From the NCBI GenBank assembly GCA_019426215.1, contig CM033395.1, positions 14,622,569 to 14,686,568 on the forward strand: a DNA stretch of 64,000 nucleotides. Reading direction: 5' to 3'. Each line of letters begins with the position of its first letter. The stretch's first letter is position 1. The stretch is from Buddleja alternifolia (lineage: Eukaryota; Streptophyta; Magnoliopsida; Lamiales; Scrophulariaceae). A program made the position numbers and the translations under genes. The notes under the pieces were generated by a model that saw only the letters and a list, made by a program, of their open reading frames with translations, did no database searches and was not told the DNA's origin. Shown piece after piece: positions 9,692 through 19,638 of this stretch.

Positions 9692-9875
9692 AATTAATTG
9701 TTTGGCTGAAAGATTCATTTTATTCATTTACCTCAAAGGGTACTTATATAGGATACACAAAACCTAATCTAAGAAAGTCAACTATACAATTAATTCTGCA
9801 GATTTTAAGGCACTAAATCCTATCTAAATAAGGAATACAATCATAAATAATATTACACAGCTGTACATTCTAACT
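9692..9875 (-). repeat. 5' LTR of young copia element
   Basis: 184 bp, two differences from 5039-5222. The sense 5' end is AGTTAGAATG next to the CCTTG duplication. No good TATA box was seen in the sense strand apart from an AT-rich stretch near the middle. Confidence 0.9.
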
Positions 9876-10084
9876 CCTTGTTTATTATATAGTTGTCTTT
9901 AATTATTTTCATAGTTCAACCATCTATCATCGTATAATTTGATTTAGCTTAGAGTTAGGTAATATAGCAATTACGAGCATCGAATCCAATTGTCCCTGTG
10001 GAGACGATAAACCCCGGGCTAATAGTCCACTTTTTTACATTGCACGACCTAGTATACTTGCTAGGAATCATACGTGTCAGTTCT

Positions 10085-10285
10085 CAACCGAGAACCGCAA
10101 GTGGAGGACTTAGTCCTTCGGAGAGCTGATGTTCTGAAGCCAGTAGGAAAACTAGGACCTAAATGGGAGGGTCCATTCAAAATAGTGCAAGTCCTTTCAG
10201 GGGGTGCTTACATGATAAAAGACATGGACGAAAAAAGGCTATCCAGGCCTTGGAACATGCAGAATCTAAGGAGGTTTTACGTATG
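10085..10285 (+). pseudogene. pol: Integrase C-terminal domain of Tat-like element
   Basis: About 65 codons reading VEDLVLRRAD, GPKWEGPFKI, GGAYMIKDMD and RPWNMQNLRRFYV, ending at a TGA. This is the conserved GPF/Y-type C-terminal module of gypsy integrases and matches the broken integrase on the other side of the Athila-type solo LTR (ends at 1682). It follows the target duplication GTTCT directly. It establishes that 1-1682 and 10080 onward are one element. Confidence 0.85.
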
Positions 10286-11683
10286 AAGAAAGATGAATAA
10301 ATAATTATTTCGATTCCATTACTTTATATGTCATTGCAAAAGAAAGAAGCCTTGCAAAAAATCAGGCACCAATAAGCCTTGTGAAAACCCAGGCACCGGG
10401 AAAGAAGCCCTATGAAAAACTAGGCAACAATAAGCCTTGTGAAAAACCAGGCACCAACAATAAGCCCTGTGAAAAACCAGACACCTTATGAAAAACCAGG
10501 CACCAAGAAAGAAGCCCTGTGAAAAACCAGGCACCAATAAGCCCTGTGAAAATTCAGGCACTAAATAAAAAGCCTCGTTTATTTCGAGCACTCAAGAAGA
10601 ACCTGGAATATTCCAAGAAGTCTATGTTATCCCGAGCACCTCAAGATGCCTCGTTTATTTCGAGCACCTGAAAGAACCTCATTGATTGCAAGCACCAAAA
10701 TAGCAAGCACCAGCAGTAAAAAAAAAAGACATCTTCAATTAAAGCAATCTGTGAAGCTTCTCGAAGCCAGAGCATGCCCCTATACATGGGTAAGTATTTT
10801 CTTTAAGCATTTATTTTCCTTAGTCATTTTTATTTATGTCATATTTACCATGTCTAATTGCTGGACAAATGTTATAGTGGTATGGACATTAAATAAGCAT
10901 ATATATAAAAGGACACATACGAGATAATAATTAAAACAAAATCCTTAGAATGTAAATATGAAATCTATGCCCCAAAAATAAGCATTAAAATAAAAAGTTC
11001 AAATGGAAATATTAAAAACGTGCTACGATAACAACGTGAAGAAAGGAATGGCTAAATATCACTACAAAGAATGCCTGAGTTGCAAGTTCTTCAGTTGTCT
11101 CAAAGAAGGGCTCAGAAGCCGCTTGCTCTTTAGCCATCTCGTTGCCAACCTCTCCATCCATAGGAATACTCATAATGGCCTCTAAAGCAACATCATCAAT
11201 CGCTGGCTCAACAACTTGTCTGTTAGTGCTATCCCAGAAGCATTCATTACTAAAACGCAACAACTCACAAAGGATGTAATTTTAAAAACACTAAAGCAAT
11301 GAGGAAAGTATCCAAAACAAGGTGCTAAAGACAGTGTCATCAAAGCCAAGTTCAACAAAAGAAAAACGGCAAAAGCAATGCGAAAGAGTTTGCACTACGA
11401 GTATTAATTCATGTCGAAGTTACTTCTTCAGATACCTCGAGTGCCTCATGAGTGGAAAGCTCATTAGCAACCTCAAAATAAAGATCATGAGCAACCTCAA
11501 AGAAATTTTTTTCAGCAACCTCAAAATAATATATGAAATGAAGGAAGCAAGGGAGAGAGAAAACAAGAAGAATGAGAAGGGAGGATTTTCAATCCCTCTC
11601 TCCCCCCGGAATCGGTCATTCAGGGCTTATGGGGTTGCCCATAAATCCACCTCAAGGTCACAAGGAGGAATTGACACACCCTG
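10286..11683 (+). other. Non-coding 3' region of Tat-like element
   Basis: After the pol stop there is no convincing gene for 1.4 kb. The first part is a tandem repeat (10347-10565) that decays into variants reading CCTCGTTTATTTCGAGCAC until about 10700. The remainder is AT-rich with a purine-rich stretch near 11530-11590 and repeated CAACCTCAAA words near 11470-11525. Small ORFs on either strand here show no family features. Long, repeat-bearing regions between pol and the 3' LTR are usual in the Tat clade. Confidence 0.6.
10347..10565 (+). repeat. Tandem repeat, about 8 units of 24-32 bp
   Basis: Units follow the consensus AAGCCCTGTGAAAAACCAGG followed by CACCAAT, with clear starts at 10347, 10374, 10405, 10431, 10511 and 10539. 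Spacing varies from about 26 to 31 bp. The minus-strand ORF over it (VPGFSQGLL repeats) is a by-product of the repeat. Confidence 0.85.
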
Positions 11684-11913
11684 TGATAAGTGTGTTATTC
11701 TCCTAGAAATCTCGTCTAATTCCAATGTTTTTATGCAATATTCTTTTATAATTGCTCGTTTAAAGTCATGATTTTATCTTGTAGGATGGTTGGAGCTTTT
11801 GACGAGAAAAGATGTGGAATTGGTCGAGATTGAGAGCCCCAATTGAAGTCGGGAGGTTGGAGAACGACCAAGATGAGCGAGAAGGCCTAAAAACGTACCT
11901 ACAAGCTACCAAA

Positions 11914-12121
11914 GCTCGGGCTGGAGCAAGAAAAAGGCTTGCTCCAGCATGAGCTGTGCGAAACAACTTAGCTCGTGCTGGAGCAAGAAAAATGCTTGCT
12001 CCCGCACGAGCCCTTTTGGCCTTAGCTCTCGCTGGAGCAAGAAAATGTCTTGCTCCAGCGCCAGCAGTGCGTGGCTTCATAGCTCGCGCTGGAGCAAGAC
12101 ATTATGCTCGCTCCAGCGCGA
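11914..12121. repeat. Array of four 40-nt hairpins, period 54-57 bp, in 5' LTR
   Basis: Imperfect palindromes at 11914-11954, 11971-12011, 12025-12065 and 12082-12121 each read GCTCG-N-GCTGGAGCAAG, an 8-nt loop, then CTTGCTCCAGC-N-CGAGC. Spacers are 13-16 nt, so starts fall 57, 54 and 57 bp apart. The array lies just upstream of the TATA box. Alanine- and arginine-rich ORFs across it (AGARKMLAPARA) are translation artefacts of the repeat. Confidence 0.9.
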
Positions 12122-12151
12122 TTCTCTCGGATTTTACTCGATTTGTAGAGC

Positions 12152-12159
12152 TATAAATA
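12152..12159 (+). promoter_or_regulatory. TATA box of 5' LTR
   Basis: TATAAATA 30 bp after the last hairpin of the array. It is the expected promoter of the genomic RNA. Confidence 0.7.
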
Positions 12160-13047
12160 GAGTTTTGACCTATTTTGGTTGTATCTTTTGCCTCCCCCAA
12201 GTCTTGTTCTCTTTAGATTTTTGCATTTTTGGAATTCTCAAGCTTTGAAGATGACATTTAGAGGCCAAAAACTTCATCCGGGCAATTGTAATTCGAAATC
12301 ATCATCTTGGTTTGTGAGATTATTGTTCTTAATATAATTTCTTTGTTGAGTAATTGATTTTCTTGTTTTCATGCCAAGTGTTTGATGAATTGCTTAGCTT
12401 AGATGTACACTTTGTTATTGTGTTTCATTGATCCATTGCTAGTTAAGATTAAATTGCTATCAATTATGGTCTTGCTTAGTAGCAAATAGGGATTAATATT
12501 GATGAATGATTGATATTAGATTCTTAGGGGAAAATTAATGTCATTAGATTTAATTCATGCTAGGTGGATTGACTATTGATGTCAACTCTCTTTTTGTGAT
12601 TAATGCTTCTCCGTAAATGAATCGAAGGCCTAGTCCCTAGATGTATTTTAGGAGTTAGAATTTATCGATTGGCTATCCGTTGATAAATTACGCTTAAGAA
12701 AAGAGCAAGATGTTCATATGCTATCATTGTTCCTCTTAGTTGGCTACTCAACTAGAATTAATCTCGCGTATCTATGATCGAATCGAGAAGATGATGGGTA
12801 ATTACAATTGACCGGGCTTTACATTATTGATTCAATTATACTATTTAATTGCTTTCTTTATAATTTTTATTTGTTTAGATTCCGTACAATTGCAACCAAC
12901 CCCCCTTTTTACTTAAGTTTCATAAGTTATTTAACAATTGTAATTGATCTACACTCTCTTGGGTTCGACCCTTGCTTACCGCTATTGCATTAGGTATCAA
13001 GGAAGTATAAATAATATTTTTGGTGTGCTACGACACACATCAAATTT

Positions 13048-13065
13048 TGGCGCCGTTGCCGGGGA
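13048..13065 (+). other. Primer binding site of Athila-like element
   Basis: TGGCGCCGTTGCCGGGGA, five bases after the LTR, the conserved site seen in Athila and Tat elements and attributed to tRNA-Asp. Confidence 0.9.
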
Positions 13066-13137
13066 GTATTGATTAGTTTAATTGTTTTATAGCTTGTGTC
13101 TTTGTTTTATTTTTATTTTTGTTGGTATTTTCTGTTT

Positions 13138-14433
13138 ATGTCACGATTCTCTCACGATTTACCATTTGATCCAGAAATCGAGAGGACCTTTCATAGGCTA
13201 AGAAGGGAAGCACAACAAGCTAACACCGAAGAAGAAGAAATGGCAAACAATCGAAACAATCGCACACTTAAGGAGTTGGCGACACCGAATCTCAATTATC
13301 AACCTTTATGCATTGATTACCCCGCCCTTGATGTTGCTTTTGAATTAAAATCCGGTTTAATTCACCTCCTCCCCACTTTTCGTGGTTTTACAGGTGATGA
13401 TCCTCACAAGCATCTCAAGGAATTTCACATGGTATGCACTTCTATGAAGCCCGCCGGGATATCCGAGGAACAAATCAAGCCAAGGGCATTCCCCTTTTCT
13501 TTAGCGGACTCGGCAAAAGATTGGCTCTACTACTTACCATCCGGATCAATCAACACATGGAATGAGATGAAACAGGTATTTTTAGAGAAGTACTTTCCGG
13601 CTTCCAAAGCCGCCAATATCCGGAAAGAGATATGTGGCATCCGACAAATATCCGGGGAAACCCTCTATGAGTACTGGGAAAGATTTAAGAAGCTGTGTGC
13701 GAGTTGCCCTCATCATCAAATTAGTGAGCAACTCCTCATACAATACTTCTATGAAGGCCTGTTTCCCACCGAGAGGACTATGATAGATGCCGCTAGTGGA
13801 GGAGCCTTAGTTGATAAAACTCCCGAAGCCGCCCGGTTATTGATTGCAAACATGGCGGCAAATTCTCAACAATTTAGCTCCCGACATGAGCCTCCAACAA
13901 GTAAAGTCAACGAGGTTACATCTAGTTCACTTGAGTTGAAAATTAATGAGTTGACTTCACTTGTTCGCCAATTAGCCGTTGAAAAGGTTCAACAAGTGAA
14001 GGCTTGTGGGATTTGTGCCAATGTGAATCATCCCACGGACATGTGCTCTACACTACAAGAGGAGCCAACCGAGCAAGCAAATGCGATTGGAGGATTTCCC
14101 GGACAACCCCATCGAAAACATGACCCTTACTCTAACTCTTACAATGCAGGATGGAGGGATCACCCGAACTTTAGCTATAGAAATTCAAATGGTCCCAACT
14201 ATCACGGGAATAATCAAGGATACAATCACGGATATAATCAAGGACCATCACCGCCTTTCCCACCTAAGCCACAAGTCCCTTCTCCTAGTTCAAGCTCCAA
14301 TTCCAACTTGTCTTTAGAAGATATTGTAAAGGCTCTTGCTCAAGACCATTCAATTCAAGCAAGAAACAAAGGCAAGTTTAAAGCATTTAGAGACTCAAAT
14401 GAGTCAATTGGCCACTTCGATGAGTCGAATTGA
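13138..14433 (+). pseudogene. gag: Gag of Athila-like element (frameshifted near 3' end)
   Basis: The first ATG in frame is at 13138, giving MSRFSHDLPFDPEIER, the same opening as the other Athila-like gag at 61942. The retrotransposon Gag capsid domain covers about residues 75-260 (FRGFTGDDPHKHLKEF, DWLYYLPSGSINTWNEMKQ, FLEKYFPASKAA). A CCHC knuckle CGICANVNHPTDMC follows near residue 285. The next 90 residues are rich in Asn, Gly, Tyr and Pro. A small indel around 14345-14400 moves the downstream coding to another frame, so this ORF ends after 15-30 wrong residues. Gag would form the particle and package RNA. Confidence 0.9.
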
Positions 14434-15336
14434 GGCCCAAGGTTCGGGAAAGTTACCTTCTCAAACAATCAATCCTAAAGAAAATGCAAGTGCAATCACA
14501 TTGAGAAGTGGGAAGGAAATTGAAGTACCACTCGAGACACCACCGGTGCTTGATTTTGAAGAGGAAGAAAAAGAAGCTACCAAGAGCCCTCCCACCTCCA
14601 CCTCTCCTCCAAAGGTAACCTCTAACCCTCCTCCCATTTCAATTATCACTAAACCTCCTTTCCCAAGTAGGTTTAAACAATCGAAGAAAGAGGAGAAAGA
14701 GAAAGAAATCTTGGAAATTTTTCGAAAGGTGGAGGTGAATATACCTCTTATCGATGCAATTCGCCAAGTACCCCGCTATGCCAAATTCCTAAAAGAGCTT
14801 TGTACATCAAAACGCAAGTTGAATGGGGATGAAAGGATAAGTGTGGGGGAAAATGTCTCGGCGGTTCTTCAAAGGAAACTGCCTCAAAAATGCAAGGATC
14901 TGGGTACATTCACTATTCCATGCAAAATAGGTAACACTCGTTTCAATAAGGCTATGCTTGATTTAGGTGCATCCATTAATGTCATGCCACATTCTATTTA
15001 TGCATCTTTAAACCTAGGACCCTTAAAAGAAACCGGTGTGATAATTCAGTTAGCCGATAGATCTAATGTTTATCCGAGGGTGTGGTTGAGGATGTTTTGG
15101 TTCAAGTGAATGAATTGGTGTTTCCTGCGGATTTTTATATTTTGAACATGGAAGATGAATCATCTCCCAATCCCACCCCTATTTTGCTAGGTAGACCTTT
15201 TCTAAAGACTTCTCGAGCAAAAATTGATTGTTATGATGGTGCTTTGTCTTTAGAATTTGATGGTGAGATTGTTCGGTTCAATATTTATGAAGCTATGCGA
15301 TATCCATCCGACATAAACTCTGTTTTTTTCTATTGA
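14336..15336 (+). pseudogene. pol: Gag tail and aspartic protease of Athila-like element
   Basis: Reads the coiled gag tail (LKHLETQMSQLATSMSRIEA), the Athila signature AITLRSGKE, a Pro-rich linker, then protease with CKIGNTRFNKAMLDLGASIN (D-L-G-A active site as in other Athila copies) and LLGRPFLKTSRAKIDCY. A missing G in the run at 15078-15080 shifts frame from the first part (14336-15109) to the second (15082-15336). A seven-T run at 15323-15329, one T too many for the family reading, then shifts frame into RT. Two separate ORFs therefore cover what should be one protein. Confidence 0.85.
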
Positions 15337-15337
15337 T

Positions 15338-17011
15338 GTGATTGATTCACTTGCGCAGAAAGTTTTTGAGCTTAACATTGATGATGAATTGATGGTAGCC
15401 TTGAGCAACCACTTAGATGGGAACTTTCATGATCAATTTGTGTTAAGTACTACCCTTGAGGAAACATTGATGATGCTTCAAGCTTTACCACCACTCTCTG
15501 GAAGGTATAATCTTGCATACATTGATTTACCAATTTCTAACGCAAAAGTATTACCCTCGGTGGTGCAGGCACCAGTTGTTGAGTTGAAGCAATTGCCGGC
15601 ACATCTCAAGTACGTCTACTTGGGAGATAATGAGACATTACCGGTAATCATAGCTAACAATTTGACAGCAGATCAAGAAGACAAGCTCATACGGGTGTTG
15701 AGAGATCACAAATTAGCAATTGGATGGACTATAGCAGATATCAAGGGTATAAGCCCGACCATATGCATGCATCGCATACTATTGGAGGAAGGTGCCAAAC
15801 CGACTAGGGAAGCACAACGCCGTCTCAACCCTCCAATGATGGAAGTGGTAAAGAAGGAAATTGTGAAGCTTCTTGATGTTGGTATCATTTACCCGATTTC
15901 CGATAGTAAGTATGTAAGCCCTACTCAAGTTGTTCCTAAGAAAACGGGTATAACGGTTGTGAAAAATAAAGAAAATGAACTTGTGCCCACTAGAGTTCAA
16001 AATGGTTGGCGTGTTTGTATAGACTATAGGAAGTTAAATGCTTCGACTCGGAAAGATCACTTTCCTCTTCCATTTATCGATCAAATGTTGGAGAGGTTAG
16101 CGGGTCGAGCACGATATTGTTTCCTTGATGGTTACTCGGGATACAATCAAATCGTGATCGCCCCGGAAGATCAAGAGAAGACCACATTTACATGTCCTTT
16201 TGGTACTTTTGCCTATAGGCGCATGCCCTTTGGTCTATGCAACGCACCGGCTACTTTTCAAAGGTGTATGATGAGTATATTTTCCGATTATGTAGAGAAG
16301 ATCATAGAAGTCTTCATGGACGATTTTTCCGTTTATGGAGACTCCTTTGATACATGTTTAGATAATCTTGCTCTCATTCTTAAGAAATGCAGTGAAACTA
16401 ACCTAGTTTTAAATTGGGAAAAATGCCATTTTATGGTAGATGAAGGTATAGTTTTAGGCCATGTGATATCTTCTAGGGGCATTGAGGTTGATAAAGCTAA
16501 GATTGATGTTATTTCCTCTTTACCTTACCCCACCACGGTGCGGGAGATACGCTCTTTTCTTGGCCATGCAGGATTTTATAGGCGGTTTATCAAGGATTTT
16601 TCAAAAATCTCCATGCCGTTGTGTCGACTCTTACAGCAAGATGTGGCGTTTGAATTTGGAGACATGTGCAAAGAGGCCTTCAACAAGCTCAAAGAACTCC
16701 TTACAGCCGCCCCGGTGATTAGACCTCCAGATTGGACATTACCGTTTGAGATCATGTGTGATGCGAGCAACTATGCCGTGGGCGCTGTTTTGGGTCAAAG
16801 GGTCGGGAGAGTGGCTCATGTGATTTATTATGCCTCCCGAACTTTAAATGATGCTCAAGGGAATTATTCGACAACAGAAAAGGAGTTACTATCCATTGTC
16901 TTTGCACTTGAGAAATTTCGGTCTTATTTGTTGGGCACTAAGGTTATCGTCTACTCCGATCATGCCGCCCTCCGACACTTGTTGATGAAAAAAGAGACAA
17001 ACCGAGGCTAA
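15338..17011 (+). pseudogene. pol: Reverse transcriptase and RNase H of Athila-like element
   Basis: 557 codons open. RT motifs in order: WRVCIDYRKLN, HFPLPFIDQMLERLAG, FLDGYSGYNQI (catalytic Asp), TFTCPFGTFAYRRMPFGL, the FMDD active site in EVFMDDFSVYGD, VLGHVIS, and the thumb FLGHAGFYRRFI. RNase H follows: IMCDASNYAVGAVL (Asp), STTEKELL (Glu), [14 protein letters not shown] (Asp). The ORF ends at a false stop at 17009-17011 because one A is missing from the run at 16999-17001. In the next frame the chain continues as [14 protein letters not shown]. All catalytic residues are kept. Confidence 0.92.
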
Positions 17012-18213
17012 TACGATGGATTCTCCTTTTACAAGAATTTGACTTGGAGATCAAGGATAAGAAAGGGGCCGAGAATTTAGTTGCCGACCATCTAAGCCGA
17101 GTAGTCAAGGAGAGTGATACGCTTCCATTGCAAGATTTCTTCCCCGATGAGCAACTCTTTGGCATTTCTAGTGCTACTCCATGGTACGCCGATTTAGTCA
17201 ACTACTTGGCCACCAAAACGCTACCACCAGAGCTCTCCAAGGCCAAGAAGGACAAGATCAAGAGTGATGCTCGTTTCTACATCTGGGATGACCCTTATCT
17301 TTGGAAGCATTGCTCGGATCAAATCATAAGACGATGCATCCCCGAAACCGAATGTGAGTCTATCCTAACTTTTTGTCACTCTTATGCATGTGGAGGCCAT
17401 TTTGGTCCTAATAGAACCGCTCGAAAAATTCTTGAATGTGGATTTTTTTGGCCTTCCCTTTTTCGTGATGCATACATGTTTTGTAAAGTGTGTGCTCGTT
17501 GTCAATTTACCGGGAATGTTACCCGTAAGGATCAAATGCCACAAACGTCCATCTTTATTTGTGAAATTTTTGATGTGTGGGGCATTGACTTTATGGGCCC
17601 ATTCCCGAGTTCTTTTGGTAACTTGTATATTTTACTCGCCGTTGATTATGTGTCAAAATGGGTGGAAGCCAAAGCCACCCGGACTAATGATTCCAAAGTG
17701 GTTGCAGATTTTGTCAAATGTCACATTTTTGCTAGGTTTGGCATACCCCGTGTTTTAATCAGTGACCGAGGCACTCACTTTTGTAATTGAACCATTGAAG
17801 CATTGCTTAAGAGATATGCCGTGAAACACAAGATTTCCACCGCGTACCATCCTCAAACCAATGGTCAAGCCGAGGTCTCCAATCGGGAGATAAAGTCTAT
17901 TCTTGAGAAAACGGTGAATCCGAATAGAAAGGATTGGAGTGCTAGGCTCGAGGATGCCTTATGGGCATATAGAACGGCTTATAAAACACCAATTGGAATG
18001 TCTCCATACCGACTTATTTTTGGCAAATCCTGTCATCTTCCGGTAGAGTTAGAGCATAAAGCGTTTTGGGCTATCAAGCAATGTAATATGGAAATGGATA
18101 AGGCGGGGGAACATAGAAAGTTGCAAATTCAAGAATTAGAGGAACTTCGGAATGATGCCTATGATAACTCCGCCATTTACAAGAAAAAACGAAGGCGTTT
18201 CATGACAAGATGA
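17012..18213 (+). pseudogene. pol: Integrase (zinc finger and DDE core) of Athila-like element
   Basis: Starts by frameshift from RNase H and reads [12 protein letters not shown], then the HHCC finger ([10 protein letters not shown] ... CKVCARC), then the core: [11 protein letters not shown] (Asp), ISDRGTHF (Asp), and [13 protein letters not shown] (Glu). A TGA at 17788-17790 just after THFCN interrupts it; it fits CGA changed by C to T. The core resumes from 17803 and ends with [18 protein letters not shown] and KSCHLPVE, followed by a Lys-rich run where a missing A (18184-18189) shifts frame near 18190. The catalytic triad is complete on either side of the stop. Confidence 0.9.
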
Positions 18214-18482
18214 TTTTAAGGAAACACTTTGTAGTTGGACAAAAAGTGCTTCTTTATAATTCGAGGCTTCGTCTATTTCCGGGTAAGCTACATTCAAGAT
18301 GGATTGGCCCATTTATTGTTCTACAAGTTTTTCCTCATGGCACGGTTGAAATTCAAAGTCTCGACACGACAAAGATCTTCAAGGTGAATGGTCACCGTTT
18401 GAAGCCTTACTATGAGGGATTTCAAGTTCACGATGCACCGAGGGAGACTACTACTTTGGAAAACCCTCCTTCGTCCATTTAA
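18210..18482 (+). pseudogene. pol: Integrase C-terminal domain of Athila-like element
   Basis: 90 codons reading [36 protein letters not shown] and [12 protein letters not shown], the GPF-type C-terminal module of plant gypsy integrases. It ends at a normal stop (18480-18482). The frame enters from the previous segment by a one-base shift. Confidence 0.85.
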
Positions 18483-18526
18483 GCCTTATGGTAATGTCGA
18501 GCCAACGACGTAAAACAAAGGCGCTC

Positions 18527-18544
18527 CTTGGGAGGCAACCCAAG
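18527..18544 (+). other. Stem-loop after pol (CTTGGG ... CCCAAG)
   Basis: CTTGGGAGGCAACCCAAG forms a perfect six-pair stem with a six-base loop, 45 bp after the pol stop. From memory, a GGGAGGCAACCCA-type element recurs at this position in Athila elements of other plants. Its role is unknown. Confidence 0.6.
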
Positions 18545-18719
18545 TTTTCTTAGTTTTCTTTTCATCCTTTCATTTTGTGCATGTTTTATTTTGTTGTGCT
18601 TTGTTCTCGAGGTTTTGGGCTTGACGTTTTAAGAGTTTGGATGAAACCGGGATCAAATTGGATAGCGTATACATGTTGGGGCCCATCGATACTAGGCGAG
18701 GCATGTGAAACCCGCATTA

Positions 18720-19045
18720 CTCGTGCCGGAGCGAGCATTACTGCTCGCCCCAGCGTGAGGATGCGAGTTACGCACCCCTCGCGCTGGAGCGAGAACATGT
18801 CTCGCCCCAGCGCGAGACAGTCTCGCGCTGGAGCGAGATAATTATCTCGCCCCAGCGCGGGAGTGCGAGTTACGCACTCTCGGAGCTGGGGCGAGACAAA
18901 CGTATCGCCCCAGCGCGTGTGTGACTCTCGCTGGAGCGAGACATTGTCTCGCCCCAGCGCGGGCGTGCCTCTCGCTGGAGAGCGCGGGGAGTGCGTAACA
19001 CGCACTCCCGGCGCTGGGGTGAGACAAATCGCTCGCCCCAGCGCG
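18720..19045. repeat. GC-rich hairpin array between pol and ORF3
   Basis: Six hairpins of about 34-41 nt at 18720-18759, 18778-18816, 18822-18861, 18879-18919, 18925-18963 and 19011-19044. Their arms read CTCGCGCTGGAGCGAG and CTCGCCCCAGCGCGAG. The linkers are themselves palindromic, for example GGGAGTGCGT/ACGCACTCCC at 18987-19009. The pattern parallels the LTR array but with C/G where the LTR units have A/T. The block stands out as GC-rich within AT-rich surroundings and ends in a run of 14 C (19050-19063). Confidence 0.9.
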
Positions 19046-19638
19046 ATTTCCCCCCCCCCCCCCATCCCCCAACTCTTTTAAAACCCCCCAACTCTTTTAA
19101 ACTCCCCCTCATCTCCCTCACTCACCACACCTTATCCCAAACACCATTTCCCTCAACTCCTTGAATTCATTGCTTTCATCCCATCTCACTCACATTTCTA
19201 TCATTTTCCACCTACATTCTATATCTCGCATACCATTTCACAAAACTTGGATGGAATTTTGTCACATTTCAAGATTTTTCACCTCACACACCACATGTTC
19301 GATACATTGCCCCAATCAAGGTATGTGTTCTTTTTGCTTCTTTTTGTCAATTAGGTCTTTTTTTTACTTCTTTATTACATATCCTATAACTCTCTTATGA
19401 CAGGAAAGTTGCATTTCACTCTAATCTTCCTTGACATTTTTTTTTTGTAGGTTAGGTGATTTAGCTTGTTTGTAACAATTTAGTGTGAGCTTTGTGGTCT
19501 CATTGGTGTTTGGGATACTATTTTTCGACGGTTGTGGGTGCCATTTGAGATATTGGGGCTCCCGTTTGGGCACAGTGTGGTTCATTTGGAGTGGTGCAAC
19601 GTCTCTACGTACATTGGTTAGTGTCACTTGAGTGTGCA
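19046..19638 (+). other. Non-coding leader between hairpin array and ORF3
   Basis: Pyrimidine-rich (CCCCAACTCTTTTAAA twice, CTCCCTCACTCACC), then a T-rich tract near 19325-19450 ending TTTTTTTTTTGTAG at 19448. That tract resembles a plant branch point and 3' splice site (TGTAG followed by GTTAGG). In some Athila elements the third ORF is expressed from a spliced RNA, and this stretch may hold that acceptor. No ORF is evident. Confidence 0.45.

Larger units (their letters stand above)
5039..9875 (-). mobile_element. Young Ty1/copia retrotransposon with non-TG/CA LTR ends
   Basis: A complete 4.84-kb element on the minus strand, flanked by CCTTG (5034-5038 and 9876-9880). Two 184-bp LTRs differ at only two sites by eye, so insertion is recent. 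The order protease-integrase-RT-RNase H defines Ty1/copia. The primer site, purine tract and both LTR edges are flush with each other, yet the sense LTR starts AGTTAG and ends TTAATT instead of TG...CA. The coding region has two frameshifts and two stops despite the youth of the LTRs. Short LTRs and one long ORF resemble the Ale/Ivana group, but the lineage is not certain. Confidence 0.9.
1683..10079 (+). mobile_element. Athila-type solo LTR, about 1.45 kb, split by two later insertions
   Basis: The LTR begins TAATAAGTCCG (canonical TGATAAG with one change) at 1683 and ends GTGTCA at 10079. It is flanked by the direct repeat GTTCT at 1678-1682 and 10080-10084. Removing the two inserted elements leaves about 1454 bp in three pieces (1683-1740, 3842-5038, 9881-10079). 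A TATA box sits at 4257. No PBS, coding region or second LTR is present, so it is a solo LTR left by recombination. The LTR at 51723-52903 is a diverged relative on the other strand and confirms both termini and the internal order. Confidence 0.85.
11684..13042 (+). repeat. 5' LTR of Athila-like element
   Basis: Starts TGATAAGTGTG and ends CACACATCA, 1359 bp. It contains a four-unit hairpin array (11914-12121), a TATA box at 12152 and an AT-rich R-U5 part. It is nearly identical to 22363-23721. Confidence 0.95.

Noticed and set aside
10331..10591. 86-codon minus-strand ORF with VPGFSQG repeats
   Set aside because: By-product of the 24-32 bp tandem repeat in the 3' region of the Tat-like element.
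11766..12156. Ala/Arg/Gly-rich ORFs in both directions over the LTR hairpins (also 22445-22835 and 18586-19121)
   Set aside because: Palindromic GC-rich repeats make overlapping ORFs on both strands; no domain and identical repeats explain them.
18720..19045. CRISPR-like spaced repeats
   Set aside because: Units are palindromes with similar linkers, not constant repeats with unique spacers, and the sequence is from a plant retrotransposon.
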